Source of the DNA: CAMAUF01 sp046152925
GTDB lineage: Bacteria; Chloroflexota; Dehalococcoidia; Tepidiformales; Tepidiformaceae
Reading direction: 5' to 3'
Length of the DNA: 27,893 bases
Assembly: GCA_046152925.1 (NCBI GenBank)
Contig: JBJXFX010000134.1
Coordinates: forward strand, 1 to 27,893
Shown here: piece after piece, positions 8,122 through 15,097 of the stretch
How the letters are laid out: each line of letters begins with the position of its first letter
Numbering within the stretch: the first letter of the stretch is position 1
The notes under the pieces: generated by a model
What the model was told of the DNA's origin: nothing
Database searches by the model: none
Seen by the model: only the letters and a program-made list of their open reading frames with translations
Made by a program: the position numbers and the translations under genes

Positions 8122-8928
8122 CTACCGGACCGACTGGGCCCGGGCCTCCCGCGACTCGCCGAAGATCATCTGGCGCAGCCGCGCACCGTCGCTCTCGAGG
8201 TGTCCGTCCGCTTGCAGTCCCGGGCGCGGGCCCGTGAGCGCATCCGCGAGGAAGGTCTCGGGGTGTTGATGGCGCCGGGCGTCGAACTGGACCGCGTGGC
8301 TCTCGACGTTGACTTGGAACGGCTGGCGGCTGCCAGCGACCAGCACTGAGCGGTTGCGGGCGGCCAGCGTCATGCGCTCGATGTAGCGGTCGGCGCGAGC
8401 CACCGGGCACTGGATGAGGAGCACGGCGTATCGGCCCTCGTCGAGCCGCGCCATGTAGTCTGACGTGCGGGTAACGCGCTCGAGCGTCTCGACGAGCTGG
8501 CGCTCGGCAGCCGCGAGACCGGCCTTGCCATGCGCCTGGACGAGCACATCGCGCTTCGCGACTTGCGCGACGACGAGTGTGGTGTCCTCGCCGTAGCGGA
8601 CCGCCCGCGCGAGCTGGCGCTCGAGCTCGGTCATCAGCATGCGACGGTCCGGGATGACCACTTTCCAGGCGGTGTCTTGGCTCTCGTCGACGATGCCGGG
8701 CCCGAAGAAGCGTTCCCGGAGGCGCGCACCGGCCGGCGACATGAAGAGGCCAACGAGCAGCGTCACACCGAGTCCGAACGCGGCGGCCTGGGGCTCGACG
8801 AGGGCGCCGGCTGCCAGTGAACCAGCGAACAGGGCGGCGACGATCCAAGTCCCCGGCCGCCGGGCGAAGGCGCCGGCTCCCGAGGAGGTTGTTTGGATAT
8901 CCGAGATGGGGGCGGGAAGCTTGTCCAT
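8122..8928 (-). CDS. membrane protein with degenerate GGDEF domain
   Basis: The 268 aa product begins with a short polar segment, then two predicted transmembrane helices at about 27-43 and 48-64. The cytoplasmic part from about 95 resembles a diguanylate cyclase fold: DRRMLMTELERQLARAVRYGE corresponds to the first helix, and TSDYMARLDEGRYAVLL aligns without gaps to the canonical R-x-GGDEF-AVLL segment, with GGDEF replaced by DEGRY. The metal-binding Asp of the usual D-x-D-x-F-K motif is also missing. It is therefore unlikely to make c-di-GMP and may bind a ligand or partner instead. The last 40 residues are polar and unassigned. ATG at 8928 was taken as the first in the frame; no good Shine-Dalgarno is visible. 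Confidence 0.7.
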   Translation of the reverse strand: MDKLPAPISDIQTTSSGAGAFARRPGTWIVAALFAGSLAAGALVEPQAAAFGLGVTLLVGLFMSPAGARLRERFFGPGIVDESQDTAWKVVIPDRRMLMTELERQLARAVRYGEDTTLVVAQVAKRDVLVQAHGKAGLAAAERQLVETLERVTRTSDYMARLDEGRYAVLLIQCPVARADRYIERMTLAARNRSVLVAGSRQPFQVNVESHAVQFDARRHQHPETFLADALTGPRPGLQADGHLESDGARLRQMIFGESREARAQSVR

Positions 8929-9001
8929 CCAAAGGTTTTCCGGTGTGGTGTAACGCGTCTTGCGTCCGTGTGTAATCTCTCAGCAAACGGGGGGTAAGCC
9001 C

Positions 9002-9019
9002 TGTATTGCGCTTAATACA
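9002..9019. repeat. inverted repeat upstream of the thiamine operon
   Basis: TGTATT (9002-9007), six bases, AATACA (9014-9019): a short perfect palindrome in the gap between the divergent GGDEF-like gene and the thiamine operon. It could be a regulator site or chance; nothing else supports it. Confidence 0.25.
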
Positions 9020-9084
9020 TCGGCGGGTCGGAGCGGTGACACAAGGGAGGACAGGCGGGGGCGCAAGTGGACGCCACGGCAGAG

Positions 9085-9113
9085 TTGCCACGCGACCGCC
9101 ACCCGCGTAGGGT
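9085..9113 (+). promoter_or_regulatory. candidate promoter of the TPP-riboswitch operon
   Basis: TTGCCA at 9085-9090, a 17-nt spacer and TAGGGT at 9108-9113. A start around 9120 would place the transcript's 5' end about 10 nt before the riboswitch P1 helix, the usual arrangement for a riboswitch leader. Confidence 0.45.
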
Positions 9114-9130
9114 GAGAGTTAACAAACAAG

Positions 9131-9226
9131 GCATGCCGCTGGGGGAGCCGTAAGGCTGAGAGTCCACTCCGGACAAACCCCAGGAACCTGACCTCGGTAA
9201 TGCGAGCGTAGGGAATGCGGTGTGAG
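9131..9226 (+). promoter_or_regulatory. TPP riboswitch (thi box)
   Basis: Cytoplasmic mRNA leader that binds thiamine pyrophosphate. The conserved core is directly readable: CTGAGA at 9156-9161, ACCTGA at 9186-9191, and GTAATGCGAGCGTAGGGAA at 9197-9215. Helix P1 forms between 9132-9139 and 9217-9224 (CCGC/GCGG plus wobble and A-T pairs). The P3 arm is short (GTCC/GGAC around 9162-9173). It precedes a thiamine-type transport operon, so high TPP should lower uptake. The call rests on the sequence core together with the downstream genes. Confidence 0.95.
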
Positions 9227-9232
9227 AGCAGC

Positions 9233-9310
9233 CCGGAGGCGGGCGCGCCCACGCGCTTCCTCCGGCGTCCACGCCGGTCGAAGCAACTCAGCTTCCCGGC
9301 GTTTTCGTTT
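9233..9310 (+). terminator. riboswitch expression platform: terminator and antiterminator
   Basis: Three helices can be drawn. C is an intrinsic terminator: CGCCGG (9272-9277), 2-nt bulge, GAAGC (9280-9284), loop, GCTTC-CCGGCG (9291-9301), then TTTTCGTTT (9302-9310). B, CCGGCG (9262-9267) with CGCCGG (9272-9277), uses the left arm of C and would act as antiterminator. A, CCGGAGG (9233-9239) with CCTCCGG (9259-9265), blocks B and so favours C. A and C can coexist; B excludes both. Direct pairing logic from the sequence; the link to TPP occupancy is inferred. Confidence 0.75.
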
Positions 9311-9342
9311 CCCTGGCGGCGTGTCCGGAAAGGATGCGTCCC

Positions 9343-9639
9343 GTGATCGTCGAGATTCAGTGCCTGCCATCGCCCGCAGGCGACAGTGAACGCCCCTATC
9401 GCCACATCGAGGCCGCGATCGCGGTCATTCAAGGCTCGGGCCTGCGATATGAGGTCGGCGCGCTCGGCACGACGCTCGAAGGCGAGCCCGATGCCGTTTG
9501 GGCTGCCGTGCGCGCAGCCCACGAGGCCGTCCTCCATTCTGGGGCGGCGGGTCTCGTCACCGTCCTCAAAGTCGAACAGACCCGGCCCGAAGTCAGCGCA
9601 CCGACGATCGCCAGCCTCACCGGGAAGTTCCGGCCGTGA
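9343..9639 (+). CDS. thiamine-binding protein, MTH1187/YkoF-like
   Basis: Small (98 aa) ferredoxin-like fold protein of the MTH1187/YkoF family, recognisable from IVEIQCLPSP, YRHIEAAIAVIQGSGLRYEVGALGTTLEG and the regular spacing of two beta-alpha-beta units. Members bind thiamine or its pyrimidine part in the cytoplasm. GTG at 9343 is preferred over ATG at 9334, because GGAAAGGA (9327-9334) sits 8 nt before the GTG but abuts the ATG. It is the first gene after the TPP riboswitch, and its stop overlaps the permease start (GTGA, 9636-9639). That context supports a role in thiamine or HMP handling. Whether it buffers ligand, senses it or helps the transporter is not shown by sequence. Confidence 0.85.
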   Translation: MIVEIQCLPSPAGDSERPYRHIEAAIAVIQGSGLRYEVGALGTTLEGEPDAVWAAVRAAHEAVLHSGAAGLVTVLKVEQTRPEVSAPTIASLTGKFRP

Positions 9640-10430
9640 TCGTAGCGTTGCGGCAGCGGGCGCGGGGGGCGGCCGGAGCCTATGGCCCGGCCTTCCTGCT
9701 GCTCGTCGCCCTGATCGCCCTCTGGGAAGGTTGGGTCCGCGCTGCCGGGACGCGGCCCTACATCCTGCCCGCGCCAAGCCGGATCTGGGACGCGTTTCTC
9801 CAAACGCGGGAGACCTTGCCCGGCCACATTCAGACGACCCTCACCGAGGCCGTCCTCGGCCTCCTGGCGGGCGCGACGGCGGGGGTCATCCTGGCCGCCG
9901 CGCTGGCGGTCTCGCCGCTCATCCGGAGGCTGCTGTACCCGGTGCTCGTCCTCTCACAGAACATCCCCATGGTCGTGCTGGCGCCCCTGCTGATCGTTTG
10001 GCTCGGCTTTGGGATGGAGCCCAAGATCGTGGTCGTCGCACTCATCACGGTTTTCCCGGTGTGTCTGAGCACGACCGACGGCCTGCTCGGGGCTGACCGC
10101 GACATGGTCGACCTGGTCCGGAGCATGGGTGGGCGAAGGTGGGCGGTCCTGCGTTATGTCCGAATTCCTGGGGCGATCCCGTCGTTCTTTGGCGGGCTCA
10201 AGATCGCTTCGGCCTACGCCATCCTCGGCGCCGTGATCGGCGAATGGGTCGGGGCCAGCTCCGGCCTCGGCATCTTCATCACCCGGGCCCAAGCGTCCTT
10301 CCGGGTCGACCGCGTTTTCGTCGCGGTCGTCATCGTTGCGGCCCTCAGCATCGCGCTGTTCGCGATCGTCAGCGCACTCGCGCGCTTGGCTTCCCCGTGG
10401 CGCTACGTCCGGGAAGACGACAACCCCTAA
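9636..10430 (+). CDS. thiX: ABC transporter permease for thiamine precursor (ThiX-like)
   Basis: Integral membrane subunit of 264 aa with about six hydrophobic helices. The cytoplasmic EAA loop that docks on the ATPase reads DLVRSMGGRRWAVLRYVRIP-x-x-x-P at about residue 155-178, matching the BPD_transp_1 family, TauC/SsuC/ThiX branch. ILPAPSRIWDAF near residue 45 is also typical of that branch. The GTG start at 9636 overlaps the stop of the thiamine-binding gene; the longer open frame upstream is antisense-free overlap with that gene and is not credible. It lies between the riboswitch and a THI5/NMT1-like binding protein, so the substrate is probably thiamine or hydroxymethylpyrimidine-type compounds rather than sulfonates. 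Confidence 0.88.
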   Translation: MIVALRQRARGAAGAYGPAFLLLVALIALWEGWVRAAGTRPYILPAPSRIWDAFLQTRETLPGHIQTTLTEAVLGLLAGATAGVILAAALAVSPLIRRLLYPVLVLSQNIPMVVLAPLLIVWLGFGMEPKIVVVALITVFPVCLSTTDGLLGADRDMVDLVRSMGGRRWAVLRYVRIPGAIPSFFGGLKIASAYAILGAVIGEWVGASSGLGIFITRAQASFRVDRVFVAVVIVAALSIALFAIVSALARLASPWRYVREDDNP

Positions 10431-10446
10431 CCCTGGAGGTATCTCG

Positions 10447-11466
10447 ATGCGACGACCCAATGTGAGCCGGCCCTTGCTCGCCTTCGCAGCCCTCGCCGTA
10501 GTCGCCAGCGGGCTGACGCTCGCCGCCTGTGGCGATGACGACGACGACGGCGGCAACCTCGAAACCGTCACCTTGATGTTGAACTGGACGCCCAACACAC
10601 AGCATTCAGGCATCTACCTCGCGGTGGAGAAGGGCTACTACAAGGATGCAGGCCTCGACGTGAAGATCGTCGAACCCGCGGCTGGCGGCGTCGAACAGGT
10701 GATTGCGACCGGTAAGGCCGAGTTCGGCATCTCGGTCCAAGAGGCAGTCGTGCCAGCCCGCGCCGAAGGCGTACCGATCGTGTCGATCGCTGCCATCCTC
10801 CAACACAACGACTCGAGCCTCATGGCGCTCGCCAAGTCCGGGATCAAGCGGCCGAAGGACCTCGAGGGCAAGACCTACGGCGGCTTCGGCGGGCCGTTGG
10901 AAACCGAGATCGTCTCACGCCTCGTCGCCTGCGACGGCGGCGACCCCAAGAAGGTGAAGTTCGCCGAGGTGGGCAACGTCGACTACCTCGTCGGCATGGA
11001 GCAGGGCCAGTACGACTTCGTCTGGGTGTTCGAAGGGTGGGACGTCCTCCGGGCGCGGGACGTGGAGGGCAAAGCGGTCTCGACAGTCCTGTTCAAGGAC
11101 TACCTAAAGTGCATCCCCGACTGGTACACGCCTGTCTTTATCACGAGCGAAGGGTTCGCGAAGAAGTCGCCCGAGACCGTGAAGAAGTTCATGGAGGCGA
11201 CCGCGAAGGGCTATGACCTCGCCGGTAAAGATGGCGCTGCCGCAGCCGCGGCACTGCTCAAAGCCTCGCCGGAATCGGACAAGAAGCTCGTCGAAGCCAG
11301 CGCCAAGTACCATGTCGGCAAGTACGTAGACAGCGGCCGCGCCTGGGGCGCCCAAGATCGGGCGACCTGGGATGCGTTCGTGAAGTTCCTGAAGGAGGCG
11401 AAGCTGCTCGAGAAAGAGATCGACGTGACGGCCGCATTCACCAACGACTACCTCCCGAAGAAGTGA
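10447..11466 (+). CDS. thiY: THI5/NMT1-like substrate-binding lipoprotein (ThiY-like)
   Basis: Extracytoplasmic ligand-binding subunit of 339 aa. It has a basic start, a hydrophobic signal segment and the lipobox LAAC with Cys28 as the lipidated residue, followed by an Asp-rich linker. The mature part opens VTLMLNWTPNTQHSGIYLA and continues EKGYYKDAGLDVKIVEPAAGG, the pattern of THI5/NMT1 periplasmic-binding-fold proteins that bind formylaminopyrimidine, HMP or thiamine. ATG at 10447 follows TGGAGGT (10434-10440) with good spacing, so an earlier in-frame ATG is ignored. It overlaps the ATPase gene by GTGA. Anchoring as a lipoprotein suggests a single-membrane (monoderm) envelope or an outer-leaflet anchor; the exact ligand is inferred from the riboswitch. 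Confidence 0.9.
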   Translation: MRRPNVSRPLLAFAALAVVASGLTLAACGDDDDDGGNLETVTLMLNWTPNTQHSGIYLAVEKGYYKDAGLDVKIVEPAAGGVEQVIATGKAEFGISVQEAVVPARAEGVPIVSIAAILQHNDSSLMALAKSGIKRPKDLEGKTYGGFGGPLETEIVSRLVACDGGDPKKVKFAEVGNVDYLVGMEQGQYDFVWVFEGWDVLRARDVEGKAVSTVLFKDYLKCIPDWYTPVFITSEGFAKKSPETVKKFMEATAKGYDLAGKDGAAAAAALLKASPESDKKLVEASAKYHVGKYVDSGRAWGAQDRATWDAFVKFLKEAKLLEKEIDVTAAFTNDYLPKK

Positions 11467-12248
11467 CCGAACGCGCCTCGCCGGGCCCGCCACCAGCAGT
11501 CGCCGTCCGGGCGCTCTCCCACACGTTTGGGAGGGGCGATCGTGCCGTCCACGTGCTGGACAGGGTGGACCTGGACGTGGCCGCCGGCGGGTTCACTTCG
11601 ATCGTCGGGCCGAGCGGGTGCGGCAAGAGCACGGTGCTGCGCGTCCTTGCTGGCCTCCTGAAACCGGATGCGGGCGAGGCCAGCGTCGGGGGCGTTAGTA
11701 GCCTCCTCAACCCGGGGCTTGTCGCCTACATGCCGCAAAAGGACCTCCTGCTCCCCTGGCGGCGGGTGATCGAAAACGCAACGCTCGGCGCTGAAGTGGC
11801 GGGGGTGCCGCGGGACGAGGCCCGCGCGCAGGCCGAGGCGTTGCTCCCACAATTCGGGCTGACGGGCTTCGGGAGGACGTGGCCGGCCCAGCTTTCGGGC
11901 GGGATGCGCCAGCGCCTTGCCCTCCTTCGGACGTTCCTCACGCCGAGCCGCGTCCTTCTCCTCGACGAGCCCTTCGGGGCGCTCGACGCAATCACCCGCC
12001 GCGAGATGCACCAGTGGCTGCAGGATGTGCTCCGGCACGAAGCCGCCCGGACGGTGGTCTTCGTTACCCACGACATCGAAGAGGCGCTGCTCCTGAGCGA
12101 CGAAGTGGTGGTGATGTCGCCACGGCCAGGGCGCATAGCGGCCACCGTGGCGGTGCCCTTCGTGCGCCCGCGCAGCGGCGCGCTGGTGGTCGACCCTGCG
12201 TTTGTGAGCCTGAAAGCGGCGCTGCTGGGGGCATTGGAGGGGCGTTAG
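11463..12248 (+). CDS. thiZ: ABC transporter ATP-binding protein (ThiZ-like)
   Basis: Nucleotide-binding subunit of 261 aa that powers the importer. All motifs are present: Walker A GPSGCGKST at 49-57, Q-loop YMPQKDLLLPW, signature LSGGMRQR, Walker B VLLLDEPFGALD, and the switch His in VTHDIEEAL. The Q-loop and D-loop wording is that of the TauB/SsuB/ThiZ group. Translation starts at GTG 11463 inside the stop of the binding-protein gene (GTGA), so the last three genes, and probably all four, are translationally coupled. The operon ends here; a convergent acetyltransferase gene begins 9 bases on, with no room for a strong separate terminator. Confidence 0.92.
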   Translation: MTERASPGPPPAVAVRALSHTFGRGDRAVHVLDRVDLDVAAGGFTSIVGPSGCGKSTVLRVLAGLLKPDAGEASVGGVSSLLNPGLVAYMPQKDLLLPWRRVIENATLGAEVAGVPRDEARAQAEALLPQFGLTGFGRTWPAQLSGGMRQRLALLRTFLTPSRVLLLDEPFGALDAITRREMHQWLQDVLRHEAARTVVFVTHDIEEALLLSDEVVVMSPRPGRIAATVAVPFVRPRSGALVVDPAFVSLKAALLGALEGR

Positions 12249-12257
12249 CCGGAGAGA

Positions 12258-12728
12258 CTAGAGCGGTCGCTCCAGCTCCCACATGTCCCGCAACGGGACG
12301 CCGCCGTTCCCTTCGAGTGGGACGCCCGGCTTCAACGCTCGGACGCGGTCCATCGCATCGACATGGACGCGCACGAGCCGGTAGCCCTCGCGCACGTAGA
12401 AGCGCAGCGCGTCCACGTTGTCGTTCGTGGTCATCAACACCAGGCGGCGCGCGCCTGCGGCAAGTGCCCGCGCTTCAAACACGCGCAGCAGTTCCACGCC
12501 CAGGCCGCCGCCAGGGCGGTCGACGTGGATCGAGACCAGCTCTGCGGTGTCGCCGGCCACGCTCCAGGTCGCCAGGCCGCGACGGCCATCGCGCTCTAGG
12601 ACGACGCCCTCGACGTCCTTCGGTCCGTACATTCGCAACGCCCCGACGACCGGCGGGCCGCCGGTGAACGCGTGCCAGTCGGCGACGATTTCGTCACGCG
12701 TCGGGGCTCGTAACCCATCCATCACCAC
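12258..12728 (-). CDS. GNAT family N-acetyltransferase
   Basis: Predicted acetyl-CoA-dependent acetyltransferase of 156 aa. The GNAT core is seen as AELVSIHVDRPGGGLGVELLRVFEARALAAGARRLVLMTT (motif A; the Q/R-x-x-G-x-G/A acetyl-CoA loop appears as RPGGGLG) and NDNVDALRFYVREGYRLVRVH (motif B). The N-terminal third differs from simple GNATs but has no second domain. Substrate unknown. Start is ambiguous: GTG 12728, GTG 12725 and ATG 12722 lie in tandem; GGAG at 12742-12739 on this strand sits 10 nt before the first. It is divergent from the Crp/Fnr gene, with 53 bases between them, and convergent with the thiamine ATPase gene. Confidence 0.82.
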   Translation of the reverse strand: MVMDGLRAPTRDEIVADWHAFTGGPPVVGALRMYGPKDVEGVVLERDGRRGLATWSVAGDTAELVSIHVDRPGGGLGVELLRVFEARALAAGARRLVLMTTNDNVDALRFYVREGYRLVRVHVDAMDRVRALKPGVPLEGNGGVPLRDMWELERPL

Positions 12729-12764
12729 GTTAGCTTAACTCCGGCGGCACACCACGCTTCCCTA

Positions 12765-12773
12765 TGGTTTAAT
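12765..12773 (+). promoter_or_regulatory. extended -10 box of the Crp/Fnr gene (leaderless)
   Basis: TG-G-TTTAAT at 12765-12773, an extended -10 element, ends 8 nt before the GTG start at 12782. No Shine-Dalgarno sequence precedes that start, so the transcript may begin at or next to the start codon. A -35 box is not evident. Confidence 0.4.
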
Positions 12774-12781
12774 GCGGCACT

Positions 12782-13480
12782 GTGAGCGACGTAGCGACGA
12801 ACGAGGCTCTGGGGCGGATTTCCCTGTTCGCGGGCCTAACGGCCCCGGAGTTGGCTGAAATCGCGACGAAGATGCGCCCGCAGCGCTTCAAGCGCGGCGA
12901 AGTCATCTTCTACCAAGGCGACGCGCCCGGCGCGTTCTTCCTGATCCGCACGGGCAGCGTGAAGATCACGACGATGAACGCCGACGGGAAGGAGACGCTC
13001 CTCGCCCTGCTGACCGCGGGCCAGTGTGTTGGCGAGATGGGCGCCCTGGATGGCGACGCACGTTCGGCCACCGTTACCGCTCTTGAGGTCACCGAAACCC
13101 TCGCGCTTCAACGTCCCGAATTGCTGGGGTTCGTCCGGAGTCACCCAGACTTCGCTCTGCGACTAATCGCGACGCTCGCGTCGCGCCTCCGGCGGCTCGA
13201 CGAGCGGCTGGAGGATGCCCACTTCCTCGACCTCGATACACGCTTGGCGAAGCTCCTCATCGACTTCGCCCGCGAGCGTGGCCAGCGCGAAACCCGCGGC
13301 ATCGTTGTGCCCATGCCGCTGAGCCAGTCCGACCTCGCTGCGATGATCGGCGGGACGCGGGTGAGCGTGAACAGGCTCCTCAACGCGTATCAGGAGGAGG
13401 GGATCCTCGCGCGCGAGAAAGACTCCTTCGTGATCGTCCATGAACGGGCAATGCGCGCCCACGCGGGGGAAGAGGTCTAA
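12782..13480 (+). CDS. Crp/Fnr family transcriptional regulator
   Basis: DNA-binding regulator of 232 aa. A cyclic-nucleotide-binding beta-roll spans about 13-125 (ISLFAGLTAPELAEIA ... GEVIFYQGDAPGAFFLIRTGSVKI), with the phosphate-binding cassette VGEMGALDGDARSATV that retains the Glu and the Arg-Ser pair found in cAMP-binding Crp. A dimerisation helix follows, and a C-terminal winged helix has the recognition region LSQSDLAAMIGGTRVSVNRLL at about 181-201. No Fnr-type cysteine cluster exists at the N-terminus, so iron-sulfur oxygen sensing is unlikely. Start is GTG 12782 with no Shine-Dalgarno. Its stop overlaps that of the convergent NrtS-like gene by 3-4 bases. Target genes cannot be told. 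Confidence 0.9.
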   Translation: MSDVATNEALGRISLFAGLTAPELAEIATKMRPQRFKRGEVIFYQGDAPGAFFLIRTGSVKITTMNADGKETLLALLTAGQCVGEMGALDGDARSATVTALEVTETLALQRPELLGFVRSHPDFALRLIATLASRLRRLDERLEDAHFLDLDTRLAKLLIDFARERGQRETRGIVVPMPLSQSDLAAMIGGTRVSVNRLLNAYQEEGILAREKDSFVIVHERAMRAHAGEEV

Positions 13481-13788
13481 GCGGTCTCGCGCACCATCGA
13501 AATTCGGAGCGCCGCCCAGGTCGAGACGCAAAGCGGCACGCCATAGGTGAGCGGGATTTTCCAAGCGAGCGCTGCCGGGAAGTCTCCCGCGACAATCAGC
13601 GTCCCCTGGTTGATGGCCGTCAAGATCGTCCCGACCACCGCCGCCGTCACGACGGAATTCCGGATCAACGGGCCGATCGAGCCCGGCGTGGCGGAAGCAC
13701 TTCTCGACGGGCCCGCCAGCCGAGGCGAAGCGGAAGCGGCGGGCGGCGTGGGTGTCCGATGGCGCACTGTCCGGGCGTCATGCCCCAC
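13477..13788 (-). CDS. nrtS: small membrane protein, NrtS-like nitrate/nitrite transporter
   Basis: Two predicted transmembrane helices: SVVTAAVVGTILTAINQGTLIV and WKIPLTYGVPLCVSTWAAL. The INQG turn in the first helix and the PLxYxVPxCVST pattern in the second match the NrtS family, described as a small nitrate/nitrite transporter. The core is only about 60 residues. The frame opens with GTG at 13788, giving 103 aa, but the first 38 residues are Pro/Ser/Arg-rich and unlike the family, so the true start may be a later codon. It is convergent with the Crp/Fnr gene and divergent from the P450 gene. Family assignment is from recognised motifs; transport has not been shown here. Confidence 0.65.
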   Translation of the reverse strand: MGHDARTVRHRTPTPPAASASPRLAGPSRSASATPGSIGPLIRNSVVTAAVVGTILTAINQGTLIVAGDFPAALAWKIPLTYGVPLCVSTWAALRISMVRETA

Positions 13789-13810
13789 ATCCTACGCCGG
13801 CCAAGCTGCT

Positions 13811-13836
13811 TCGGCCCGGGCAGCGCCCGGGACCGA
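13811..13836. repeat. strong hairpin between nrtS-like and P450 genes
   Basis: TCGGCCCGGGC (13811-13821), loop AGC, GCCCGGG-A-CCGA (13825-13836): 11 base pairs with one bulged A. It lies in the 163-base gap of a divergent gene pair, in the leader of the nrtS-like gene or between the two promoters. No conserved RNA family recognised. Confidence 0.4.
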
Positions 13837-13951
13837 GCGGCCCTTCGACTACATCGCTTCGATGGCCCGCAGCGCGGCCGGTGGCGAGGAACGCCGCCGG
13901 TCTTTACGATCCGGGCGAGGCCGAGGCAATCCCGGCCGCAGGAGCGCGACG

Positions 13952-15097
13952 ATGGGCGACGGATACGACCCTTTCTCTCCAGAGGTACTGGCCGAGCCCA
14001 GCTGCCCGTATGCCTTCCTCCATGGTGAGGCGCCTGTCCATCGCTACCCCGACTTCGACCCGCCGTTCTACACGCTCTCGCGTTATAAGGACGTTGAGGC
14101 TGGCCTTCGGGACATCGCCACCTTTTCGAGCGAGTTCGGACAAGGGCCGCGCTTCACACCGCCGCGCGGCATGCTCTCCGACCCGCCGCAGCACACCTTC
14201 TTCCGGGGACTGGTGCAGCAGTCGTTCACAAACAAGGCGATGCTCGCGCTGGCGCCGCGCGTGGCGGAAATCGCCGACGAGCTCCTCGCGGCGAGGTCGC
14301 CGGATAGCTGGGACCTCCACGACGACTTTGCCTTCCCCTTGCCGGTCATCGTGATCGCCGAGGTACTCGGCGTCCCGAAAGAAGACCTCAACCTCTTCAA
14401 GAAGTGGTCCGACTCGTCGGTCGCGGCGATGGGCGCGAAGGATCCGACGCCGTACCAGGCCGACCAGGCGGACATGGGCCAATACCTCCTCCGCGAAATC
14501 GCCGATCGGCGGAAGATGCCCAGGGAGGACCTGATTTCCGCGCTCGTCGCCGCCAAAGACGGCGACCGCGGCCTCGACGACATGGAGATTCTCGGCGTCG
14601 TCAACCAGCTCCTCGTCGGCGGGAACGAAACGACGACCTCGCTGATCACGAACATGGTCTGGCGGCTGCTGGAGCGCCCTGAGCTCTGGGAGCGCCTTCG
14701 CAACGACCCGGACCTGGTCGAGACGGCCGTCGAGGAGAGCCTGCGCTACGACCCGCCAGTCCTCGGGCTGTTTCGCAACTCGACGAAGGATGTCGCTCTC
14801 CACGGCGAGACGATTCCCGCGGAGTCGAAAGTCTTCATGCTCTACGCAGCGGCCAATCGGGACGCAAGCGAGTTTCCCGAGCCCGACGCCTTCTCGCTGG
14901 ACCGGCCTCATCACCGCCATCTCTCGTTCGGGCTCGGGGTCCACTTCTGTCTCGGCGCTCCACTCGCCCGGCTCGAAGCGCAGACGGCCCTCCGGGCGCT
15001 GCTCACCCACGCGCCAGAGATCGAGTTGGTCTCCGCTGGCGACCGGATCACGCCGTTCTTCCTCTGGGGGAGGAAACACCTGCCGGTGCGGGGGTAG
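13952..15097 (+). CDS. cytochrome P450
   Basis: Soluble bacterial class-I-type monooxygenase of 381 aa that needs an external ferredoxin and reductase; none is encoded nearby. Motifs: I-helix oxygen-activation segment VGGNETTTS at about 222-230, ExxR as E262-S-L-R265, and the haem loop FGLGVHFCLGAPLAR with the thiolate ligand Cys333. The N-terminus lacks a membrane anchor. ATG at 13952 follows AGGAG at 13940-13944 with 7 nt spacing; the frame is open far upstream, but this start gives the normal length and is the best supported. The substrate is unknown. The stop at 15095-15097 abuts the polA stop on the other strand with no gap. Confidence 0.93.
   Translation: MGDGYDPFSPEVLAEPSCPYAFLHGEAPVHRYPDFDPPFYTLSRYKDVEAGLRDIATFSSEFGQGPRFTPPRGMLSDPPQHTFFRGLVQQSFTNKAMLALAPRVAEIADELLAARSPDSWDLHDDFAFPLPVIVIAEVLGVPKEDLNLFKKWSDSSVAAMGAKDPTPYQADQADMGQYLLREIADRRKMPREDLISALVAAKDGDRGLDDMEILGVVNQLLVGGNETTTSLITNMVWRLLERPELWERLRNDPDLVETAVEESLRYDPPVLGLFRNSTKDVALHGETIPAESKVFMLYAAANRDASEFPEPDAFSLDRPHHRHLSFGLGVHFCLGAPLARLEAQTALRALLTHAPEIELVSAGDRITPFFLWGRKHLPVRG

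Noticed and set aside
7859..9091. 410-codon minus-strand frame spanning the SDR end, the terminator and the GGDEF-like gene
   Set aside because: Crosses a strong terminator and overlaps two credible genes; Pro/Arg-rich without motifs.
13904..15079. 391-codon minus-strand frame opposite the P450
   Set aside because: Lies fully antisense to a P450 with intact haem, ExxR and I-helix motifs; no recognisable protein features.
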